A stretch of 27,182 nucleotides of DNA from an uncultured Collinsella sp. (GCA_902491915.1 CABUJL010000010.1:1-27182), one strand, 5' to 3'; counted from the first letter of the stretch, positions 1 to 8,125 are shown. The notes: generated from the letters alone by a model not told the origin. A program made the numbers and translations.

Positions 1-24
1 CATGTGGTGATTGTTGCTCGATAA
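1..24 (+). CDS. Probable C-terminal tail of Jag/KhpB (partial)
   Basis: Frame 1 reads HVVIVAR followed by TAA at 22-24. R3H domains of Jag/KhpB RNA-binding proteins commonly end in a similar hydrophobic strand, and jag normally lies directly upstream of rsmG near the origin. The call rests on eight codons plus gene order, so it is tentative. A terminator follows 20 bases later, which fits this being a gene end. Confidence 0.4.
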   Translation, partial: HVVIVAR

Positions 25-44
25 TCTACTCGAGCTTATGCTAA

Positions 45-74
45 GGGGGCGTGGTTTCCACGTCCCCTTTTTTT
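45..74 (+). terminator. Rho-independent terminator upstream of rsmG
   Basis: A 10-bp stem (45-54 with 58-67, one G-U pair) has a TTT loop and is followed by seven T (68-74). It would end transcription of the upstream operon (probably jag), so rsmG may be transcribed from its own promoter or by readthrough. Confidence 0.85.
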
Positions 75-120
75 GTCAAAAGTTCTCGATACACTGATTT
101 TTGTCAGAAAGGAGCTTCTG

Positions 121-858
121 TTGTTTGTACTTACAGATCAGCAGGCTGACGAGATGCTGAGTCGTCTAACTTCCTATTGCAAAGAGTATTCCCTGAATAT
201 AACTGATGTTGATCTAAGGAAATGTATTATGCATTTGGATTTGGTTCTTGAAACAAATAAGACAACCAACCTCACCCGTATTCTTAACGTAGAAGACGCT
301 GCGGTACTTCATATTCTCGACTCACTTGTCTTGCTCCCTTATATCAATAAGGCTCCTGAGGGAGCTTTGCTCGATATGGGAACTGGTGCGGGTTTCCCTG
401 GTATTCCATTAACGATAACCACGCATCGTAAAACTACTTATATTGACTCTGTTGGCAAGAAGGTTGATGCTGTCAATTCATTTGTTCATGCTCTTGGATT
501 GAAATACGGTCATGCAGTCCATGATCGACTTGAAGAATATGCCCGGAGCCATAAGAAGCAGTTCTCTGTCGTAACCGCCCGCGCACTTGCCCCTCTACCG
601 ATTCTTGTTGAGTATGCGGCTCCGTATCTCAAGGATGGTGGGTTATTTGTTATCACGAAGGGCAATCCATCGGATGAGGAGCTTGCTTCCGGTATGTCAG
701 CCGCTAAGATCTGTGGCTTCACGTTGCTTCAGAATGATGCAATCGATTTGCCTGAGGGCTTAGGCCACAGGGAGTTCATTGTTCTTAAGAAGAGCCATCC
801 AGCATCCGTTTCATTGCCTCGTGCAAATGGCATGGCAAAGAAGAATCCGCTTGCCTAG
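121..858 (+). CDS. rsmG: 16S rRNA (guanine-N7) methyltransferase RsmG (GidB)
   Basis: RsmG transfers a methyl group from S-adenosylmethionine to N7 of G527 in 16S rRNA, at the streptomycin-sensitive decoding site; it acts in the cytoplasm. Visible signatures are NLTRI at about residues 50-54, the SAM-binding loop DMGTGAGFPG at about 85-94, and TARALAPL near 153-160. I chose TTG at 121 because AAAGGAG lies about six bases upstream (108-114). A longer frame opens with TTG at 73, but that start falls inside the T-run of the preceding terminator and has no ribosome binding site. The resulting 245 aa is normal for the family. The stop codon is one base from the first parS site, so the cluster sits between rsmG and parA. 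The sequence looks AT-richer than genes after 3100. The usual neighbours (jag, parA, parB) support the call. Confidence 0.96.
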   Translation: MFVLTDQQADEMLSRLTSYCKEYSLNITDVDLRKCIMHLDLVLETNKTTNLTRILNVEDAAVLHILDSLVLLPYINKAPEGALLDMGTGAGFPGIPLTITTHRKTTYIDSVGKKVDAVNSFVHALGLKYGHAVHDRLEEYARSHKKQFSVVTARALAPLPILVEYAAPYLKDGGLFVITKGNPSDEELASGMSAAKICGFTLLQNDAIDLPEGLGHREFIVLKKSHPASVSLPRANGMAKKNPLA

Positions 859-859
859 A

Positions 860-875
860 TGTTTCACGTGAAACA
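860..875. promoter_or_regulatory. parS: parS centromere site 1
   Basis: TGTTTCACGTGAAACA is a perfect match to the conserved bacterial parS palindrome. ParB-CTP clamps load here and spread along the origin region. It begins two bases after the rsmG stop codon. Confidence 0.98.
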
Positions 876-898
876 TAATGGATACTAACAACTTGCAG

Positions 899-914
899 TG
901 TTTCACGTGAAACA
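899..914. promoter_or_regulatory. parS: parS centromere site 2
   Basis: A second perfect copy of the 16-bp parS palindrome, beginning exactly 39 bp after the first. It lies in the non-coding gap between rsmG and parA. Confidence 0.98.
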
Positions 915-937
915 TGGCGGTTGATATTGAATCGGAA

Positions 938-953
938 TGTTTCACGTGAAACA
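938..953. promoter_or_regulatory. parS: parS centromere site 3
   Basis: A third perfect parS copy, again exactly 39 bp after the previous one and 40 bp upstream of the parA start. ParB bound here would cover the parA upstream region, so autoregulation of parAB is plausible (inference). Confidence 0.98.
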
Positions 954-992
954 TCCTCCGTTTGACAGCTTTAATACACACCAGGAGGGACC

Positions 993-1793
993 GTGGGATT
1001 TCGCGACGTTAAGCGTTCGAAGAGCGCAAAAGACACGCGTATCATTGCAATCATCAATCAAAAAGGCGGCGTCGGTAAGTCGACGACGGCTGTAAACCTT
1101 GCAGCAGCACTGGGTGAGCAGGGTCGCAAGACGCTGATTGTCGATTTTGATCCACAGGGAAACAGCACCAGTGGATTTGGAATTGAAAAAGAAGACCTTG
1201 ATCACTGCATCTATGATGCATTGTTGAATGATGTGCCGGCAGAATCGCTTGTTCTTGATACAAATTGCAAAAAGGTATTTGTAATTCCGGCAACAATTCA
1301 GCTTGCAGGCGCAGAAATTGAGCTCGTAAGCGCAATTGCTCGTGAAACCCGCCTCAAAGATTTGCTTGAGCCGATTCAGGACGAGTTCGATTTCATTTTC
1401 ATTGACTGTCCTCCTTCGCTCGGCCTGCTTACTATCAACGCCTTGACCGCAGCAGACAGCGTTTTGATTCCGATCCAGTGCGAATATTATGCACTCGAGG
1501 GTGTTACAAAGCTGCTTGAGTCAATGAAGATGGTCAAATCACGTCTGAACAAGGGCTTAGACACCTATGGAGTGCTTATGACCATGTATGACTCGCGTAC
1601 TTCACTATCGAATCAGGTTGTTGAGGAGGTTCAATCGTACTTTGGTGATAAGGCGTTTAAGACGCTAATCCCCCGTACGGTTAAAATCTCCGAAGCTCCG
1701 TCTTTTGGAGAACCGGTAATTACCTATGCACCTCAAAATAAGGGTGCAAAAGCATATATGAACCTTGCAAAAGAGGTGATCAAGCGTGCCTAG
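993..1793 (+). CDS. parA: Chromosome-partitioning ATPase ParA (Soj)
   Basis: ParA is a deviant Walker ATPase that binds the nucleoid as an ATP dimer. ParB-parS complexes stimulate its ATPase, which drives segregation of replicated origins. The 266-aa protein shows the deviant Walker A motif KGGVGKST at residues 24-31, the A' region VDFDPQGNS near 50-58, and Walker B FIFIDCPPS near 135-142. The start is GTG at 993, set by AGGAGG at 983-988. A basic N-terminal extension of about 14 residues precedes the first strand. Three parS sites lie immediately upstream. The 3' end overlaps parB by eight bases, so the two are translationally coupled. Lone MinD-like or plasmid ParA proteins share the fold, but the parB and parS context makes this the chromosomal protein. 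Confidence 0.97.
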   Translation: MGFRDVKRSKSAKDTRIIAIINQKGGVGKSTTAVNLAAALGEQGRKTLIVDFDPQGNSTSGFGIEKEDLDHCIYDALLNDVPAESLVLDTNCKKVFVIPATIQLAGAEIELVSAIARETRLKDLLEPIQDEFDFIFIDCPPSLGLLTINALTAADSVLIPIQCEYYALEGVTKLLESMKMVKSRLNKGLDTYGVLMTMYDSRTSLSNQVVEEVQSYFGDKAFKTLIPRTVKISEAPSFGEPVITYAPQNKGAKAYMNLAKEVIKRA

Positions 1794-2691
1794 TGTAAAG
1801 AAACGTGGCGGATTGGGACGTGGACTCAATGCTTTGGTCTCAGAGGCCGAGTATGAGACCGGCGGTTCGGCTGCATCGGCTTCAAATGCCGCATCTGAAA
1901 CAGAACTACCTATTGAGGATATCGTTCCCAACCCTAATCAGCCGCGAATTCACTTTAACGAAACTGAACTTCGCGAGTTGAGCGAGTCAATCCAAGAACA
2001 TGGCGTTTTGCAGCCGCTTTTGGTTCGCAAGCATGGAAACGGCTATGAGATCATCGCTGGTGAGCGTCGTTACCAGGCGTCAAAGCTTGCTGGCCTTGAA
2101 GAATTGCCAGTCATCATTAAAGAGGTAAATGATGAAGAGATGCTGGCTCTAGCTCTTATCGAAAACCTTCAGCGTTCTGATCTGAATCCCGTCGAAGAGG
2201 CTAAGGGCTATCGCCAACTCATTGATGCCAGCGGGATGACCCAGGAGGCATTGTCGAAGGCAGTAAGCAAGTCACGCTCTGCAATTACAAACTCGCTGCG
2301 TCTTCTCGATCTTCCCGAAGTAGTTCAGCAGATGATTTTTGAGGGCAAACTTACTGCTGGTCATGCACGTGCGATTCTTGCAGTTCCCTATGAGGACGCG
2401 CGTATTCGACTTGCAGAGAAAGTTGTTACAGAGGGCCTTTCCGTAAGAGCGACAGAAAATCTTGCTCCGTTGTTTTCTGCCGGAGAGACACCTAAGACGC
2501 CGAGGCCTGCAACGCCTCAGTCTTTTAAAAAGGCTGCCCGCATGCTTCGTCAGGTTTTTAATACCAACGTGCGTGTGAAGAGCTCGCGTGGAAAGAATAA
2601 GATTGAGATTGAGTTTAAAGACGAGGAAGAGCTCTCTCGTATTCTTGGCGAAATGATTCAGTTTGATCAAGGAGGCCAAGATGAGGAATAA
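1786..2691 (+). CDS. parB: Chromosome-partitioning protein ParB (Spo0J), CTPase DNA clamp
   Basis: ParB binds parS, hydrolyses CTP, closes as a sliding clamp and spreads along the origin region, recruiting SMC and activating ParA. In the 301-aa protein the N terminus has a GRGL-containing ParA-stimulating segment (residues 7-14). The CTP-binding region includes GERRYQAS at 92-99 and ENLQRSDL at 126-133. A helix-turn-helix for parS recognition follows at about 151-174, and a basic C-terminal dimerisation domain ends the protein. Start is GTG at 1786, inside the parA reading frame (eight-base overlap). The 3' end contains the ribosome binding site of the next gene. A serine/alanine-rich linker at 24-40 joins the ParA-interacting segment to the CTPase domain. 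Confidence 0.97.
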   Translation: MPSVKKRGGLGRGLNALVSEAEYETGGSAASASNAASETELPIEDIVPNPNQPRIHFNETELRELSESIQEHGVLQPLLVRKHGNGYEIIAGERRYQASKLAGLEELPVIIKEVNDEEMLALALIENLQRSDLNPVEEAKGYRQLIDASGMTQEALSKAVSKSRSAITNSLRLLDLPEVVQQMIFEGKLTAGHARAILAVPYEDARIRLAEKVVTEGLSVRATENLAPLFSAGETPKTPRPATPQSFKKAARMLRQVFNTNVRVKSSRGKNKIEIEFKDEEELSRILGEMIQFDQGGQDEE

Positions 2692-2935
2692 GATTTTAAC
2701 AGCGATTGCATTGGTGACGACTGTCGCGGCTGGTGCCTTTGCTGGCTATAGGATCGCGACAGACGATGAACTTCGAGGTCGTTTGCTTCGTAGCGCGCAA
2801 GATATCGTCGATACTTCCAAAAAGAAAATGGATGTTATGACAGAAGATGTTGCCATGCGTACTGCTCAGGTAACGAAGAATCCCAAGATTAATCAAGGTT
2901 GGGTCAGCAACCAATGGGAAAATGTAGGCTATTAG
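2681..2935 (+). CDS. Small membrane protein coupled to parB, unknown function
   Basis: An 84-aa protein that I do not recognise as a named family. Residues about 5-24 form one hydrophobic, alanine-rich helix (signal anchor or transmembrane segment). A charged, probably helical stretch with many Lys, Asp and Arg follows, and the end is polar (GWVSNQW). The general plan resembles small YtxH-like membrane proteins, but similarity is weak. I chose ATG at 2681 because AAGGAGG at 2669-2675 precedes it; a TTG-type start at 2663 would be poorly placed. The gene overlaps parB by 11 bases in another frame, and its ribosome binding site lies in the last codons of parB, so its production should track ParB. 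A terminator follows directly, which makes it the last gene of the parAB operon. Confidence 0.8.
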   Translation: MRNKILTAIALVTTVAAGAFAGYRIATDDELRGRLLRSAQDIVDTSKKKMDVMTEDVAMRTAQVTKNPKINQGWVSNQWENVGY

Positions 2936-2961
2936 GTACCTAACAATTACTCAGCATATTT

Positions 2962-3005
2962 TGAGGGGTCCTTGTCTGATTCATGAGACAAGGACCCCTT
3001 ATTTT
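2962..3005 (+). terminator. Rho-independent terminator of the parAB operon
   Basis: A perfect 14-bp stem (2964-2977 with 2986-2999), loop of eight bases, followed by TTATTTT. It lies 27 bases after the last stop codon of the operon. Confidence 0.92.
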
Positions 3006-3049
3006 GGCCGTAAAAATGGGACAGGTAGCAGCTAATTCAAAATTAAGGT

Positions 3050-3096
3050 CAATAAATGAAACGACCCCGGTTGCATATTCTGTAACCGGGGTCGTT
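3050..3096 (-). terminator. Probable terminator of rlmN (minus strand)
   Basis: A perfect 13-bp stem (3060-3072 with 3084-3096) lies 38 bases beyond the rlmN stop. Read on the minus strand the stem is followed by a T-rich stretch TTTCATTTATT. The plus-strand side has no T-run, so it serves the minus-strand gene. Confidence 0.8.
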
Positions 3097-3099
3097 CGA

Positions 3100-3115
3100 T
3101 GTTTCACATGAAACG
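3100..3115. promoter_or_regulatory. Degenerate parS-like site
   Basis: TGTTTCACATGAAACG matches the parS consensus at 14 of 16 positions. One change is in the central CG and one at the last base. It sits between the rlmN terminator and the rlmN stop codon, about 2.15 kb from the perfect parS cluster. Whether ParB binds it cannot be told from sequence. Confidence 0.6.
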
Positions 3116-3133
3116 TTTTGGGATGCGACTCCC

Positions 3134-4186
3134 CTATGCGTTCTTCTGAACTTTGAAGCGCTGCTTCAGCTGTCCGCAAGCGGCGTCAATATCGTTACCA
3201 CGGGAGTTACGAATCGTGGTCTCGATGCCACGGGACTCAAGACGACGCTGAAGATCCTCAACCTTATGAATCGGCGACGGCTTGAGCGGGCTACCCTCGA
3301 TGTCGTTAAGCTGAATGAGGTTAACGTGGCACAGCGTTCCCTCGCAGAAGTCGCAGAGCGCCTGCATTTCGGGATTCGTATCGTTGACGCCTTCGATCAT
3401 GGCATACTCATAGGTCGGGCGGCGGCCGGTCTTCTCGGTGTAGAGCTGAAGCGCTTCGTGAAGGCGAAGCAGCGTGTACTTTTTAACACCGGGCATGAGC
3501 TTATTGCGCGTCGACTGGATGGCGGAATGCAGGGAAACGGCAAGCGTGAACTGCTCGGGGATGTCGGCAAATTTGCGAATACCGGGAATAACGCCGCTGG
3601 TAGAGACGGTGAGGTGACGAGCGCCGATACCGATGCCATCGGGGTCGTTGAGGATTCGCAGCGCCTTGAGAACCTCGTCGTAGTTGGCAAATGGCTCGCC
3701 CTGGCCCATGAAGACAACGCTCGTGGCACGCTCGCCAAAGTCGTTGGATACATGAAGTACCTGGTCGACGATCTCTTGAGCGGTCAGAGAGCGCTTGAGG
3801 CCGTTGAGACCGGTAGCGCAAAAGGCGCAGCCCATGCCACAGCCTGCCTGGGTGGAAACGCAGACGGAAAGCTTGTTACGACGGGGCATGCCGACGGTCT
3901 CGACGGAAACGCCGTCGTGGTACTCGAGCAGATACTTGCGAGAGCCATCTTTGGAAACCTGCTTGGTGAGTTCAGTCGGCGTATCAAAGGCAAAAGCCTC
4001 TTTAAGCTGCTCGCGGAAAGCCTTGGGAAGGTTGGTCATATCGTCAAACGAACAAACGTTCTTCTCAAAGACCCATTCGATGAGCTGCTTCGCGCGGAAG
4101 GCGGGCTGGCCAAGCTCGGCCACGAGCTCGCGAATATCGTTTTGGCTCAAGTCGCGAATGTCCTGAGATTTAGTCCTGGGATTCAT
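3134..4186 (-). CDS. rlmN: Dual-specificity RNA methyltransferase RlmN (radical SAM)
   Basis: RlmN methylates C2 of A2503 in 23S rRNA and of A37 in some tRNAs, using a radical SAM mechanism in which a cysteine is first methylated. The 350-aa protein has the iron-sulfur motif CGMGCAFC with Cys116, Cys120 and Cys123. The two further cysteines needed for catalysis are at 109 and 337, matching E. coli Cys118 and Cys355 in spacing and context. GQGEP at 161-165 is the SAM-binding GGEP-like motif; the commoner form is GMGEP. The start is ATG at 4186, with GAAAGG five bases upstream on the minus strand. The gene is divergent from ddl with an 85-bp gap. Methylation at A2503 affects peptidyl-transferase antibiotics; the Cfr paralogue acts at C8 of the same base, but the sequence context favours the housekeeping RlmN. 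Confidence 0.96.
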   Translation of the reverse strand: MNPRTKSQDIRDLSQNDIRELVAELGQPAFRAKQLIEWVFEKNVCSFDDMTNLPKAFREQLKEAFAFDTPTELTKQVSKDGSRKYLLEYHDGVSVETVGMPRRNKLSVCVSTQAGCGMGCAFCATGLNGLKRSLTAQEIVDQVLHVSNDFGERATSVVFMGQGEPFANYDEVLKALRILNDPDGIGIGARHLTVSTSGVIPGIRKFADIPEQFTLAVSLHSAIQSTRNKLMPGVKKYTLLRLHEALQLYTEKTGRRPTYEYAMIEGVNDTNPEMQALCDFCEGTLCHVNLIQLNDIEGSPLKPSPIHKVEDLQRRLESRGIETTIRNSRGNDIDAACGQLKQRFKVQKNA

Positions 4187-4225
4187 GGAAGCCTTTCGAT
4201 TTTGGGGAAACGTAGAGGGTATCGC

Positions 4226-4231
4226 TACAAT
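4226..4231 (+). promoter_or_regulatory. Possible -10 element for ddl
   Basis: TACAAT (five of six to TATAAT) lies 40 bases before the ddl start in the divergent rlmN-ddl gap. No good -35 is seen; TTGGGG at 4202-4207 is the nearest at 18-bp spacing, so the call is weak. Confidence 0.35.
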
Positions 4232-4271
4232 ATGGTATCAGCTGCAGAAATTATAGAGGAGGAGTCTGCCC

Positions 4272-5237
4272 ATGCCGGGTAAAAGCCTAGAGAACATGCA
4301 CGTAGCGGTCTTGGCGGGCGGTCATTCCGCTGAGCGCGAGATCTCGCTCAATTCGGGAAAGAACGTCGTGGTTGCCTTGAAGGAGGCCGGCTACACTTCG
4401 GTGGAGCTGCTCGACACGGCTGCCGATGATTTTATGGTAACCATGGCGACCGGCGGCTTTGACGTGGCGTTTATCGCCATGCACGGTGCCGGCGGCGAGG
4501 ATGGCGCCATGCAGGGCGCCATGGAGACCCTGGGTATCCCCTACACGGCCTCGGGCGTGCTTGCCAGCGCCTGCGGTGCCGACAAGGAGGTCTCTAAGCT
4601 CCTGTACGCCAAGGCGGGCATTCCCATTGCCCCCGGCCTCGCGCTCGAGGTGGGCGATGAAGTCGATATCGATCATATCGTCGAGGTTTGTGGCGAGCGC
4701 TGCTTTGTGAAGCCGGCCGTCAACGGTTCCAGCTATGGCATTTCCCTGGTCCATGAGCCCTCCGAGCTGCCCGCGGCAATCGCCAAGGCGTTTGCGTACG
4801 GCGACAAAGTGCTGGTCGAGAAGTGCATCGAGGGTACCGAGATCACCGTCGGTGTGTACGGCGAGGACGACGTGCGCGCTCTGCCGATTGTCGAGATTCG
4901 CAAACCCGAGGACTGCGAGTTCTACGATCTGGACGTGAAATATGTCGACCCTACGGACATCCATCGCATTCCGGCGCAGATTTCACCCGAGAATTACGCT
5001 CGCGCTCAGGAGCTTGCCTGTGCTGCTCACAAGGCCCTCGGTTGCCTGGGTATCTCGCGCAGCGACTTTATCGTGAGTGAGGACGGCCCCGTTATCCTCG
5101 AGACCAATACCATTCCCGGCATGACCGATACGTCGCTGTATCCGGACGAGATCCGCCACACCGACGACATGACGTTCCCGCAGGTCTGTGACAGCCTGAT
5201 TCGTATGGGCCTTCGTCGAGCGGGCATTGCATGCTAA
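4272..5237 (+). CDS. ddl: D-alanine--D-alanine ligase
   Basis: Ddl joins two D-alanines at the expense of ATP to supply the terminal dipeptide of peptidoglycan stem peptides; it acts in the cytoplasm. The 321-aa protein carries the N-terminal motif AGGHSAEREISLNSG at about 15-29 (first D-Ala site), MHGAGGEDG at 70-78, FVKPAVNGSSYG at 145-156 in the ATP-grasp fold, FYDLDVKY at 217-224, and ETNTIPGMT at 277-285 with magnesium ligands. The tyrosine in FYDLDVKY is the arrangement seen in ligases that make D-Ala-D-Ala rather than D-Ala-D-lactate, so a vancomycin-sensitive product is the simplest reading (inference). Start is ATG at 4272 with AGAGGAGGAG at 4255-4264. The gene overlaps the following DinG-like gene by seven bases. 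Confidence 0.95.
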   Translation: MPGKSLENMHVAVLAGGHSAEREISLNSGKNVVVALKEAGYTSVELLDTAADDFMVTMATGGFDVAFIAMHGAGGEDGAMQGAMETLGIPYTASGVLASACGADKEVSKLLYAKAGIPIAPGLALEVGDEVDIDHIVEVCGERCFVKPAVNGSSYGISLVHEPSELPAAIAKAFAYGDKVLVEKCIEGTEITVGVYGEDDVRALPIVEIRKPEDCEFYDLDVKYVDPTDIHRIPAQISPENYARAQELACAAHKALGCLGISRSDFIVSEDGPVILETNTIPGMTDTSLYPDEIRHTDDMTFPQVCDSLIRMGLRRAGIAC

Positions 5238-8125
5238 TCGAGGACGCGGTTTCGTCAGGAACGCCGCAGTTTGTCATCGACTCCTATGCCACGCTTGCCG
5301 AACGCTCCAAAACGCAGTCCTTCGGCCTTATCGAGGAAGATGTGATTGTCCTCGATACCGAGACCACAGGTCTTTCGGTGCAGGACAATGAGCTGATCGA
5401 GATCTCGGCGGCCCGTCTTTCGGGCCGCGAGGTCGTCGACCGCTTCGATACCTTCGTGCATCCCAAGCAGCTGATTCCCGCCGAGATCACCGAGCTCACG
5501 AGCATTACAAATGCCGATGTGGCAGATGCCCCGTCGGCCGTTGAGGCCGTAGCCGCTCTCGCCGATTTTGTCGGTGGTTGCCCGGTAATCGCACATAACG
5601 CCACGTTCGACCGCTCGTTTATCGAGTCGGTCAAAGGCGGCGTCAACGTGAGCGATATCTGGATCGATTCGCTGGCGCTGTCGCGCATCGCGCTTCCGCG
5701 CCTGGCATCGCACAAGTTGTCTTTTATGGCCGATCTGTTTGGCTGTGACTCGGTATCACACCGTGCCAATGCCGACGTCGACGCCCTGTGTGGCGTATGG
5801 CGCGTGTTGCTCGTGGCACTCACCGACTTGCCCCAGGGCCTCATGGCGCGCCTAGCCGACATGCATCCGGACGTGCCTTGGTCCTATCGTCCAATCTTCT
5901 CATTCTTGGCGGGGCAGAACCCTGGTTCTATCTTCTCTCTCAGCGCCGCTCGTGCTGACGTTCTCAAGGCCGATCGCGCCGACGATCGGGTGGACGCCGA
6001 CGAACTGCCGATCCTCAAGATGCCGAGTCGTGAGGAGATTGAGGCAGACTATGCGCCAGGTGGCCTGGTCAATCGCATGTATCCCACCTACGAGCCGCGT
6101 GATGAGCAGATCGCGATGGCGCTCGAGGTCCGCGATGCGCTGGTCACGGGCACTCATCGTGTAATTGAGGCGGGCACGGGCGTCGGCAAATCGATGGCCT
6201 ATCTGGTGCCTTTTGCCGAGGCAGCACGCCGTAACAACATCACGGTTGGTATTGCGACCAAATCGAACAATCTTGCCGACCAGCTCATGTACCATGAGCT
6301 GCCAAAACTTGCCGAGCAACTGGACGGTGGCCTGTCATTTTGCGCTCTCAAGGGCTATGACCACTATCCGTGCCTGCGCAAGCTTGAGCGCATGAGCCGC
6401 GGCCAGGTCGAGATTACCACCAAGCGCGATCCGGCGGACACGCTCACGGCGGTCGCGGTCATTATGGCGTACGTCTGTCAATCAGCCGATGGCGACCTCG
6501 ACTCGCTTGGCATTCGGTGGCGCAGCGTCAACCGCCCCGACTTTACGACGGCCTCGCGCGAGTGTGCTCGTCGCCTCTGCCCGTTTTTCCCTGAAAAATG
6601 CTTGGTCCACGGCGCTCGCCGTCGTGCGGCGCATGCCGACGTGGTGGTCACCAACCATTCCCTGCTGTTCCGCAATGTTGCGGCCGAGGGCAGGATTTTG
6701 CCTCCGATTCGTCATTGGGTAATCGACGAGGCTCATTCTATCGAGCGCGAGGCGCGCCGTCAGTGGGCGCGCGTGGTGTCGGCGGACGAATCACGCGTTC
6801 TGTTTGAGCGCCTGGGTGGCTCGAGCACCGGTGCGCTAAGCCAGGTCTCCCGTGATTTGGCAACCTCTGAGGGCTCTACGCTCTATCTGGGCCTTACTGC
6901 CAAGGCGACGTCGACGGTTGCGCGCGCGAGCATGGCAATCGCCGACGTGTTCGATGGCGTTCGCGAGCTCGGCCGCCGTGCCCGTGGGGGTTATGACAAT
7001 GCCAATCTATGGATTGGCCCCGAGCTGCGCGAATCTGACGACTGGCATGATTTCTTACAGTCGGCCTACGCTGCCATCGATGCATTGGAACAAGCTGACA
7101 AGTGCGTCGACGCGCTGGTGCAAGCCGTCGCCGCCGACAAGCCCGAGGTTGTTGTCGACTTGGGCGATATCTCGCGCCGCCTGCACGAGCTGGCCGAGAA
7201 CCTCAAACTCATCATCGACGGCACCGATGAACACTACGTGTATTCGCTGCAGGTCAATCGCAGGTTGCGTGCCGGCGGAGAGTCAATGACCGCAGAGCGC
7301 ATCGACATTGGCGAGGCCTTGGCAACCGAGTGGCTGCCCGAGGTTCACACGGCTATCTTTGCCTCGGCGACCATGACGGTGTCCAAAAGCTTTGAACACT
7401 TTAACCACGCGGTCGGCCTCGATCGCATCGGTGCTTCAACATCCTCATCGCTGCACTTGGACTCGAGCTACGACTTTGATTCGAACATGGCTGTAGTCGT
7501 TGCGGGCGATATACCCGATCCGCGCGATCGTGAGAGCTATCTTACGGCGCTCGAGCGCGTGCTGGTCGACGCCCATCTTGCCATGGGCGGATCGGTGCTC
7601 ACATTGTTTACCAATCGGCGCGACATGGAAGACCTGTACGCCCGCGTTGAGCCCAAGATGGCCCGTGCGGGTCTGGAGCTCAACTGCCAGCAGCGCAACT
7701 CATCTCCTCGTCGCCTGCGCGACCGGTTTATCAACGAGCCGACCTCGTCGCTTTTTGCGCTTAAGGCCTTCTGGGAGGGATTCGACGCCAGCGGCGAGAC
7801 GCTGCGCTGCGTCATCATTCCCAAGCTGCCGTTCTCGAGCCCCACGGACCCGCTCTCGTGCGAGCGCAACCTGCGCGAGGACCGCGCTTGGGCGCGCTAT
7901 TCGCTGCCCGAGGCGGTGCTCGAGGTCAAGCAGGCGGCCGGGCGCCTTATCCGCTCGTCGACCGATTGCGGCGTGCTGATTCTGGCCGACCCGCGCCTGG
8001 TGACGAAGGGCTACGGAAAGAAGTTCTTAACGTCGCTGCCCACGAGCTCCTACCAGCGCATCGAATCGGCGCAGATCGGACACTATCTGCAACTGTGGCG
8101 CGCACGCCACGAACGGCGCCGCTAA
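5231..8125 (+). CDS. dinG: DinG-family protein: DEDDh exonuclease fused to XPD-type helicase
   Basis: A 964-aa two-domain DNA repair protein. Residues about 38-195 are a DnaQ-like 3'-5' exonuclease: DTET at 42-45, HNATFD at 122-127 and HRANAD at 177-182 give the DEDDh metal residues. Residues about 285-955 are a superfamily 2 helicase: GTGVGKS at 315-321 (Walker A), DEAH at 499-502 (Walker B), and a C-terminal FWEGFD segment typical of DinG. Between motifs I and II there are four cysteines (381, 445, 450, 457) spaced as in the iron-sulfur domain of XPD and E. coli DinG. The family unwinds 5'-3', including forked or R-loop substrates. ATG at 5231 overlaps the ddl stop by seven bases and has only a weak ribosome binding site, so coupling to ddl is likely. 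Its stop codon overlaps that of the convergent WYL gene by four bases. Confidence 0.92.
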   Translation: MLIEDAVSSGTPQFVIDSYATLAERSKTQSFGLIEEDVIVLDTETTGLSVQDNELIEISAARLSGREVVDRFDTFVHPKQLIPAEITELTSITNADVADAPSAVEAVAALADFVGGCPVIAHNATFDRSFIESVKGGVNVSDIWIDSLALSRIALPRLASHKLSFMADLFGCDSVSHRANADVDALCGVWRVLLVALTDLPQGLMARLADMHPDVPWSYRPIFSFLAGQNPGSIFSLSAARADVLKADRADDRVDADELPILKMPSREEIEADYAPGGLVNRMYPTYEPRDEQIAMALEVRDALVTGTHRVIEAGTGVGKSMAYLVPFAEAARRNNITVGIATKSNNLADQLMYHELPKLAEQLDGGLSFCALKGYDHYPCLRKLERMSRGQVEITTKRDPADTLTAVAVIMAYVCQSADGDLDSLGIRWRSVNRPDFTTASRECARRLCPFFPEKCLVHGARRRAAHADVVVTNHSLLFRNVAAEGRILPPIRHWVIDEAHSIEREARRQWARVVSADESRVLFERLGGSSTGALSQVSRDLATSEGSTLYLGLTAKATSTVARASMAIADVFDGVRELGRRARGGYDNANLWIGPELRESDDWHDFLQSAYAAIDALEQADKCVDALVQAVAADKPEVVVDLGDISRRLHELAENLKLIIDGTDEHYVYSLQVNRRLRAGGESMTAERIDIGEALATEWLPEVHTAIFASATMTVSKSFEHFNHAVGLDRIGASTSSSLHLDSSYDFDSNMAVVVAGDIPDPRDRESYLTALERVLVDAHLAMGGSVLTLFTNRRDMEDLYARVEPKMARAGLELNCQQRNSSPRRLRDRFINEPTSSLFALKAFWEGFDASGETLRCVIIPKLPFSSPTDPLSCERNLREDRAWARYSLPEAVLEVKQAAGRLIRSSTDCGVLILADPRLVTKGYGKKFLTSLPTSSYQRIESAQIGHYLQLWRARHERRR

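Noticed and set aside
962..967. TTGACA as a -35 element for parA
   Set aside because: At 16-18 bp spacing the -10 would fall on the ribosome binding site and start codon, and no TATAAT-like sequence is there.
3266..4282. A 338-codon plus-strand open frame opposite rlmN
   Set aside because: rlmN on the minus strand has all catalytic cysteines; the plus frame has no ribosome binding site or known motif.
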